This document shows, piece by piece, positions 60,077-64,000 of a stretch of DNA of 64,000 nt. Positions within the stretch are counted from its first letter, which is position 1. Each line of letters begins with the position of its first letter. The stretch is from NCBI GenBank assembly GCA_963082975.1, contig OY720350.1:1015001-1079000 (forward strand). Reading direction: 5' to 3'. Both the position numbers and the translations under genes were made by a program. This DNA comes from Labia minor. Its lineage: Eukaryota > Arthropoda > Insecta > Dermaptera > Spongiphoridae. The notes beneath the pieces were generated by a model. It was not told the DNA's origin. It made no database searches and saw nothing but the letters and a program-made list of their open reading frames with translations.

Positions 60077-62070
60077 CCAACGACCAGTAGGCAGAAAAAG
60101 ATAAAAAGATAAAGTTCGAAAGGTCCACTCTCTCTCTCTCTCTCTCTCTCTTTTAATTTTAATTTATGAAAATAAAATTGTAATTTTTTAAAATGTATAA
60201 TAATAATGATAAAGTTACGTATTTTTTTTTTTTTTACTTTGTTCTTAAAAATACAATTTTATATTATAATTGTATTTATGAGATGATTTTTGATAATTTA
60301 TTTAATATACTTAAGTAGTATATTTTATCAAATATACAAAAGATGATGATATATTAAAAATGAATGGTTAGAATAAGAAATTTCACAATTATTCATTCTC
60401 TATAACTCTAATTTCTCTCATTCTCTCTTCTCATTTATTTATTTATTTATTTATTTTTAATGAATACCTCCCTCATTTGTTAAAATATCCTCCATCAATC
60501 AATAATGTACCTATAATTTTTGTACATATTCATCTTCAATTTTATTAGGCATTTTGAACAAGCATTTCGGCGTTATATTTATTATTATCATTGATCATAC
60601 ATTAGTAGTAGTATTAAAATATTAGTATTATAGTAAAATTCGTGGTCAGTCATTTTCAAGTGATGATAATTAATTTATAAGATAATTTTATTTAAGAGAG
60701 AGTAATAAAATATCTTACATGTTATCTCCTCTCCACATGGTGTAAGAATTATAATAATTAGAAAACATTTTTGTTTTATTGTCCTGATTCACATCCAACT
60801 TAATATTGTGGAATCGAATAAAAATTAATAAATAATTTCAAATAAAATGTTAAAATGGTATCCCAAAGATCAGTTAAAAAAATATTATTTATCTATTGAT
60901 TTTAGAGACGAATTAAAAATTAATAATAGATTCAGGAATAAACCTTTCCCCCTTCAGCTAACCAATTATTTATTTATTTATTTATTTATGTTATGGAAAG
61001 TCATCTTATTGTATTGTTATTATTAAAATACTCGCGTCTGCATAGTGACGGAAAAATGTGATTGCAATGGTGGCGCTGTTACCGGGCAACCCATCAACCG
61101 GTTGAAACGAAAACAACAACAAAAGCGCCCCCATGGCGATAACATTTTTCCGTCACTATGCCGATCGATGGAGGTGGGTGGGTGGGTGGGTAGAGAGCTA
61201 CCTAGATATTGATACAAGATTCATTCATTAGCTGATGATAGTTTCTTAATAAATTCTTTATATTTTATGTATCTTTTTTACTTTATTAAATACTTAAATA
61301 ATTAACCTCTGCTTCTACATTATGTATTTCTTTAATCAAAAAATGTAAAGTAATAAGTATTATATATATTTTAAATATCCAAATGGATTATTTTTTACCT
61401 GATATTCATATCACCTGATTAGGAAATCTTCTTTATACAAGAACAAGTTCGTTCCAAAAAAAAAAAAAATATCTTTACCTCAAGCCAGTCCAATGAAAAA
61501 AAAAAAAAAAAAAAAGAATTCAACTTCTTATAAATCCAAAATAAATACTTAAATTCACAAGATTCAATCCTACATATTAAATACGATTTGTAGAAATTCC
61601 AATATAAAAAAAATACACAGTTAGAAATATTTAGAGGAAAAAAATATTATAGGAAAAATAATATTAATAATAATATAATAAAAGTATGGAAAGAGTAATA
61701 CACACTACAATTTTATAAATCAAAATTAATATTAAAAACCTAACCCAATTTTATGATAAACAAAAATACAAAAACAAAAAAAAAATGGAAACGATGATTT
61801 ATTTATAATAATTTATATTAAAATTGTAAATTTGAATTTTATTTTATTATTAATAAAAGTATTAATAGTAATAGTTTTTGAATGTTTTTTAAATAAATAT
61901 TGAGATTTTGTTTTTTATTTATTTAATGGAGTATGGATTACTGATTATGGATTTGATGAGAAAATATTATTAATATTTCGTTATTTTTGTTCAATTCTGT
62001 TAAAATTAATATACCTATTTATCTAATAGAAGAAAGCGTTTTTAATTATTATATAGCCTATTATGTATTG

Positions 62071-62101
<31 letters not shown>

Positions 62102-62819
62102 TCTCTCTCTTTTTAAGTAGATATAACATTTTTTTATTTTCATAAAATATATTATAAATAATTTCATGGATATTTGTTTTTTTTTTTAAATTTTTTATCA
62201 AAATTAAATTTTCTTTGTATTTCTTTTGTATTTTTCACATTCTCTTTCTCATCTACAAATAACTCGTAAATTTCGGATTTTTGTTCATACCTTTCTTAAA
62301 TAAATACATTTTTTTTTAAGTAAACTTGACAAGCTTCTTTAAACTTGGAGTTGAATATTTGATTAAAAAAAAAAAAAAAATGACAGTCATTTCGTAAATA
62401 ATAATTAATAATAATAATTAATAGATAAAATTTATTAATTTAGAATTTATATTGAATGTTGGAGATAAAAAAAAAAAAAAACTATGAAATTGTATTGTAC
62501 TACAAGTAAGTAAGTTAATGTAAGTATTAAAATGAATTCAGACAGAATACAATGTACAAGTATTACTTATTAGTACATACGTAGATAATATGTATTTATT
62601 TTTGTGTAGCATCTCTCTGTCTAATCTGAAATTGGATTAATTATTATCTGAGTATCTGAATATCTGTTGACTGACCGTGAACGTCCTCGACGCAGATTCC
62701 ATGATCTTCTCGATAAACGGGCAAATGCGGTTGACATTGGCACGTGCATGGCTGACCATCGGCTGCACGAGCGGTGCCGCTGCTTGCACCTACACAAGCA
62801 TCTCGTTCGCATCCACCAC
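41674..62819 (-). CDS. sha: shavenoid-like single-pass membrane protein, 3' part (seven exons, at least 1,225 aa, 5' end outside window)
   Basis: Exons (minus): 62676-62819, 47670-47780, 46665-46798, 44591-45232, 44387-44524, 44069-44263 and 41674-43989. All introns are GT/AG and phases match at each junction (3,680 nt). The ectodomain has a Cys-rich exon (GQPCTCQCQPHLPVYRED, ICVEDVHEC), then CPLASFVSGSTIQRIPFVFL, CVVSGAQFLTRVGWVDLR and FRLFRDEGRTFLQWLGDSEL. A Gly-rich linker leads to a transmembrane helix (about residues 223-247 of the visible part: YVAIAVCSVLLGLIYVASVL) and a polybasic stop-transfer. The long cytoplasmic tail has a Pro-rich block able to bind SH3/EVH1/profilin partners, DSGYLSTDSNES, and poly-Thr and poly-Gln runs near the C-terminus. 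I recognise this as the insect shavenoid (kojak) type, needed in Drosophila for actin-rich wing hairs and denticles. The name is by memory of the family; the gene structure is directly visible. Confidence 0.7.
45740..45905. repeat. dispersed repeat family E, 3' part
   Basis: CACACACA followed by TTTTTCTCATACTTAGTGAA, AAACGTATAAAAACATC, GACATCGAAAATTTTCGTGATC and CATCTCTGACGAGATAGTAA matches the 3' part of the copies at 15166-15800 and 57815-58230. It lies in the shavenoid intron between the exons at 46665 and 45232. Confidence 0.6.
46595..46627. repeat. poly-T tract (poly-A on the gene strand)
   Basis: About 33 T residues, only about 38 bases downstream, on the minus strand, of the donor of the shavenoid exon 46665-46798. 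Confidence 0.85.
48001..48935 (+). mobile_element. decayed mariner element with both TIRs
   Basis: The left end CCAGGTGTAGAAGAAAAAGT and the right end read inward TCAGGTATAAAAGTAAGAAA, each followed by CGGAATTT, are diverged inverted repeats of about 30 bp. TA precedes the left end. Inside, broken plus-strand frames show KQCCAFGEIKGY/ELLKP-type pieces, HDNAP-type wording (CATGATAATGCCCC), the SPDLAPSDY-type region near 48650-48680, and a C-terminal FFWRGIHNQSKRWEKM-like tail. Multiple stops make it non-functional. It lies in the shavenoid giant intron. Confidence 0.75.
50210..50360. repeat. dispersed repeat family D, fragment
   Basis: GTCTGTCTGTCTGTTCGTTC followed by TTTTGAAATCGATTTTTC and GTGACGTCATCCATATATAA repeats the order seen in the other D copies. 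Confidence 0.45.
50526..51004. repeat. long inverted repeat, about 64-bp arms
   Basis: The left arm 50526-50590 (ATAAGCCTGACAAAGTCTAT, then GGATGAATTGCTTCATATAC) and the right arm 50941-51004 are reverse complements with about three mismatches, separated by about 350 bp of AT-rich DNA. Weaker similarity (ACGTTTTTCTC) extends outward on both sides. It is probably a foldback or TIR transposon without coding capacity. Confidence 0.75.
51300..51415. repeat. dispersed repeat family F, copy 2
   Basis: It shares CAGACAGACATGA, TCTAGAGGTCATGAAA and TTCTGAGCAATGTGCAAAC with 10285-10440. Confidence 0.45.
51420..51443. repeat. (GA)n microsatellite
   Basis: GAGAGA tract of about 24 bp in the giant intron. 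Confidence 0.85.
51869..52184. mobile_element. hAT MITE, 316 bp, perfect 8-bp TSD
   Basis: Ends read CAGAGGTTCTTAATCTTATG and, inward from the right, CAGAGGTTCTTAAACTGTGG, each followed by GCGGA(C/A) motifs. Both flanks are TCTTATGT (51861-51868 and 52185-52192). Non-coding interior. Confidence 0.9.
52725..53096. mobile_element. hAT-like MITE, 372 bp
   Basis: Ends read CAGGCACGGCCCGAGCTCTT and, inward from the right, CAGGGCCGGCCCTAGAGCCG, with GGCGCCC motifs inside both. Flanks TTAATTTG and CTAATTTG match at seven of eight positions. Non-coding. Confidence 0.8.
53455..53490. repeat. (AT)n microsatellite
   Basis: About 36 bp of alternating A and T, followed by CTC-rich tracts at 53508-53640. 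Confidence 0.85.
53888..53922. repeat. (CT)n microsatellite
   Basis: About 35 bp of CT dinucleotides. Confidence 0.9.
55310..55395. repeat. dispersed repeat family D, short copy
   Basis: ATGATTCGTGGAGATAATAT, AAAATCTCCACATGTGAAAT and ATCGTCGGTCGGTAA match the stem block of the copy at 7770-8100. Confidence 0.6.
56180..56345. repeat. dispersed repeat family D copy with CCGT tandem repeat
   Basis: Reverse orientation: TTACCGACCGACGATAG, CACACCAAATTTCACATGTG, GAGAT...ATCTCC stem, CATGCATTTTCTTAACAG, then (GTCC)n at about 56311-56342. It continues into GAACGGATTTTGATGAAATT at about 56369, a motif common in insect dispersed repeats. Confidence 0.6.
56440..56745. repeat. dispersed repeat family D, long copy
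   Basis: It contains GCGATCGACGATAGAAAGGG, CACACCAAATTTCACATGAG, GGAGAT/ATCTCC stem halves, CATCTTTATTAGTTTTTTC, ATGACGTCATCCAG, CATGACGTCACAGCC and the distal ATTATTTGAAATTATTTC. It is nearly collinear, inverted, with 7770-8100. Confidence 0.65.
56922..57172. mobile_element. MITE with about 54-bp inverted ends, or nested pair
   Basis: The outer arms (CCAATTTACACGGGCTTAGT then TCTTCTTGTCATTAGTT, mirrored as AACTAACGATAAGAAGAACT and AAGCCAGTGTAAACTGG) continue directly into inner ends CAGTGGGTGGGCAAAT and ATTTGCCCACCCCTG (56960-57134). The inner part ends in hAT-like CAG...CTG. Either one element has long ends, or a hAT MITE landed in the centre of a palindrome. Confidence 0.6.
57815..58230. 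repeat. dispersed repeat family E, copy 3 (long)
   Basis: Same block order as the copy at 15166-15800, including GCTGGAGTGTCTCCACT, GATGGCACCACGTCAC, GAAATTCTATACCAATAGCA, a CA tract and CATCTCTGACCAGATAGTAA at the 3' end. Confidence 0.65.
58735..58876. repeat. (TTG)n and (AGT)n microsatellites
   Basis: TTG repeat at about 58735-58755 and AGT repeat at about 58847-58876, in the giant intron. Confidence 0.8.
59038..59063. repeat. poly-A tract
   Basis: About 26 A residues. Confidence 0.9.
60044..60074. repeat. poly-A tract
   Basis: About 31 A residues. A C run lies at 59934-59950 and a CT tract at 60126-60151 nearby. Confidence 0.9.
61040..61161. repeat. GC-rich palindrome, 122 bp
   Basis: The ends are a perfect 20-bp inverted repeat (GCATAGTGACGGAAAAATGT and its complement), and similarity continues inward to GGTGGCGCT/AGCGCCCCC. 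The centre contains CCGGGCAACCCATCAACCGG. It could be a small MITE or a structured regulatory element in the giant intron. No clear duplication flanks it. Confidence 0.75.
61173..61190 (+). other. perfect G-quadruplex motif
   Basis: Four GGG runs with single-T loops, immediately beside the 61040-61161 palindrome. Confidence 0.75.
62676..62819 (-). CDS. sha: isolated Cys-rich coding exon of the shavenoid-like gene
   Basis: The exon has 144 nt, with two leading bases and one trailing base. It encodes GGCERDACVGASSGTARADG, then QPCTCQCQPHLPVYRED and HGICVEDVH. Six cysteines in about 45 residues suggest a small disulfide-rich extracellular module. It is invisible to simple ORF length filters because longer shadow frames overlap it. 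The acceptor polypyrimidine tract is a (TTG)n repeat (62820-62848 on the opposite strand). The preceding exon, with the signal peptide, was not found in 62,820-64,000. Confidence 0.75.
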
Positions 62820-62820
62820 C

Positions 62821-62848
62821 TACAACAACAACAACAACAACAACAACA
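62821..62848. repeat. (ACA)n microsatellite forming a splice acceptor tract
   Basis: On the minus strand this is (TTG)n ending in TTGTAG, directly against the shavenoid Cys-rich exon. Confidence 0.8.
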
Positions 62849-63108
62849 CATCCATCATCATTAGATTAGGTCTCTTATAAAAATTTCTATTTAAAATAGA
62901 TTCAATAGAATATCTAATTTTACGAGTAGATAGATGAAAAATGAAAAATAAAAAATAAAAAATAATCGTCTATCTATCCTTTCGAGTTGTTGAATGTTTA
63001 TTTTAAAAATAAAAATAAAATATATATATATATAAATTGGATAACGGAATCCACACATCTCCAAGGTATATACGAACTTAACTAGTAATATATAGTCCAA
63101 TTTATATT

Positions 63109-63152
<44 letters not shown>

Positions 63153-64000
63153 ATTAATAGTAGAAAGTTGCTAATCAAGTTTTCATCTATATAGATATAT
63201 ATAATAATTTTGCCCTATAATCTCTCTCTCTCTCTCTCTCTTTCTCTCTTTAATTCATTCATGAAAAGATGGAAAAATTTGAAAAAAAAAAAAAAAAAAT
63301 TAATTGGATATATTAATTAATAAAATAAGCAAATATAAGAAATCCTATGTCAATTGAAAAGAATGTTTCATTTAGTTATTACTAGCTGCTCCGAGCGCCC
63401 TCACCCCCTGTACCCCCGAGTGATACATGGTATTTGGTTGAAAGTCTGTATGTAAAAGGTTTTCAACAATTTTGTTTCAATCAGTATAAGTAGATAAGAC
63501 ATGTATTTGTTTTCTTGGAAAATATAATTTAATTTAATCAACAACAAATTTTCCTAGTATAATAAGTAAGATTTATTGACTATTTCTATTTATATATTTA
63601 CTAATATATTTGTGGCTCTTTGCATTTATTTAAGTAGATTTTAATTAATTAAATAATTAATATTCTAAGTTTATGAACATTATTTTTTTTTTTATAAATT
63701 ATAATATTAATTAAAATTTATTTTCTTATTTCTGTTTGTTCTTTATTTTACATATATATGTACAAAACACAAAACAATAACACACAGACAGACACACAGA
63801 TATTGCCTTTTATATATATATATATAGATATATAGATTATTATTATTATTATTATTATTATTTTTAATCATTTTAAGTTTTCAATATGGTTATTTTATAG
63901 ATGATATATACATATAAAATTTGTTTTATAAAATGTATATATTTTGTTTTGTATTGCAACATTAAAAAGTAAGTAAGTAAGTAAGTATTTGTAGAAGAGT
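62849..64000. other. AT-rich end of window, probably upstream intron of the shavenoid-like gene
   Basis: It contains a (TTTC)n tract at about 63107-63152, a CT tract at about 63221-63245, a small GC-richer patch (CTAGCTGCTCCGAGCGCCCT and following, about 63382-63422) typical of dispersed-repeat ends, and (GTAA)n at the very end. No exon recognised. Confidence 0.5.
63107..63152. repeat. (TTTC)n microsatellite
   Basis: About 11 uninterrupted TTTC units. Confidence 0.95.

Larger units (their letters stand above)
47781..62675 (-). other. giant intron (about 14.9 kb) of the shavenoid-like gene
   Basis: Splicing of the 62676-62819 exon (donor GTCAGT) to the 47670-47780 exon (acceptor TTTTTTAG) restores a continuous frame across GAC GTT CAC G/AA TGT. 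The space between them holds no recognised exon. Apart from the elements listed separately, it is AT-rich DNA full of TA, CT, TTA and poly-A/T tracts. Confidence 0.7.

Noticed and set aside
62621-62851. minus-strand frame starting with poly-Cys
   Set aside because: It is a shadow of the real shavenoid exon frame; the poly-Cys comes from the TTG microsatellite in the intron.
1-64000. Bacterial-style operons, CRISPR arrays, tRNA or rRNA genes
   Set aside because: None seen. Spliced genes and eukaryotic transposons show that this is an insect-type nuclear genome. tRNAs were judged by eye only; tRNAscan-SE would be decisive.

Overview
This is an extremely AT-rich, intron-bearing animal window with a very dense load of microsatellites and decayed DNA transposons. 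The gene content points to an insect: a shavenoid-type gene, a VAT-1-like oxidoreductase, a PAXBP1/GCFC homologue and APRT, interleaved with mariner, hAT, Tigger/pogo and non-LTR remnants. I cannot fix the order. An AT-rich hemipteran or parasitoid wasp would fit, but that is inference. No bacterial, organellar, tRNA, rRNA or CRISPR features were recognised.

Layout. Bases 1-11,650 are almost gene-free: transposon debris (hAT MITE, mariner, an ACACAGGCCAAC-ended element) plus three short unassigned coding candidates (893-1011 +, 7380-7550 +, 8905-9042 -). The first coding exon of a VAT-1-like gene sits at 11,659-11,909 (-); the rest of that gene must lie beyond the left edge. From 12 to 17.7 kb there are non-autonomous elements only. 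At 17,716-19,131 (-) a complete four-exon gene encodes a 157-aa type I membrane protein with one six-cysteine EGF/EB-like module. At 20,944-29,423 (-) a complete 16-exon gene encodes an 854-aa PAXBP1/GCFC-family splicing factor. At 30,990-34,626 (-) a complete four-exon gene encodes a 178-aa adenine phosphoribosyltransferase; its introns contain a Tigger remnant, a MITE and a non-LTR fragment. From 35 to 41 kb there is a run of hAT-type elements, including a GTF2IRD2-like hAT relic interrupted by a perfect 63-bp inverted repeat. From 41,674 to 62,819 (-) lies the 3' part (at least 1,225 aa) of a shavenoid-like single-pass membrane protein: seven exons, one intron of about 14.9 kb full of repeats, and an isolated cysteine-rich exon at 62,676-62,819. 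Its 5' end is outside the window.

All four confident multi-exon or partial genes are on the minus strand. They have unrelated jobs (mRNA splicing, purine salvage, cuticle/actin-prehair morphogenesis, membrane oxidoreductase), so no shared pathway is implied. Exon models were built by hand from GT/AG sites with reading phase checked at every junction. The most interesting non-gene signals are the perfect hairpin at 40,333-40,461 with an identical solo arm at 23,679-23,741; a GC-rich palindrome next to a G-quadruplex motif in the giant intron; a family of TGACGTCA-containing dispersed repeats; and several elements with perfect 8-bp target-site duplications.
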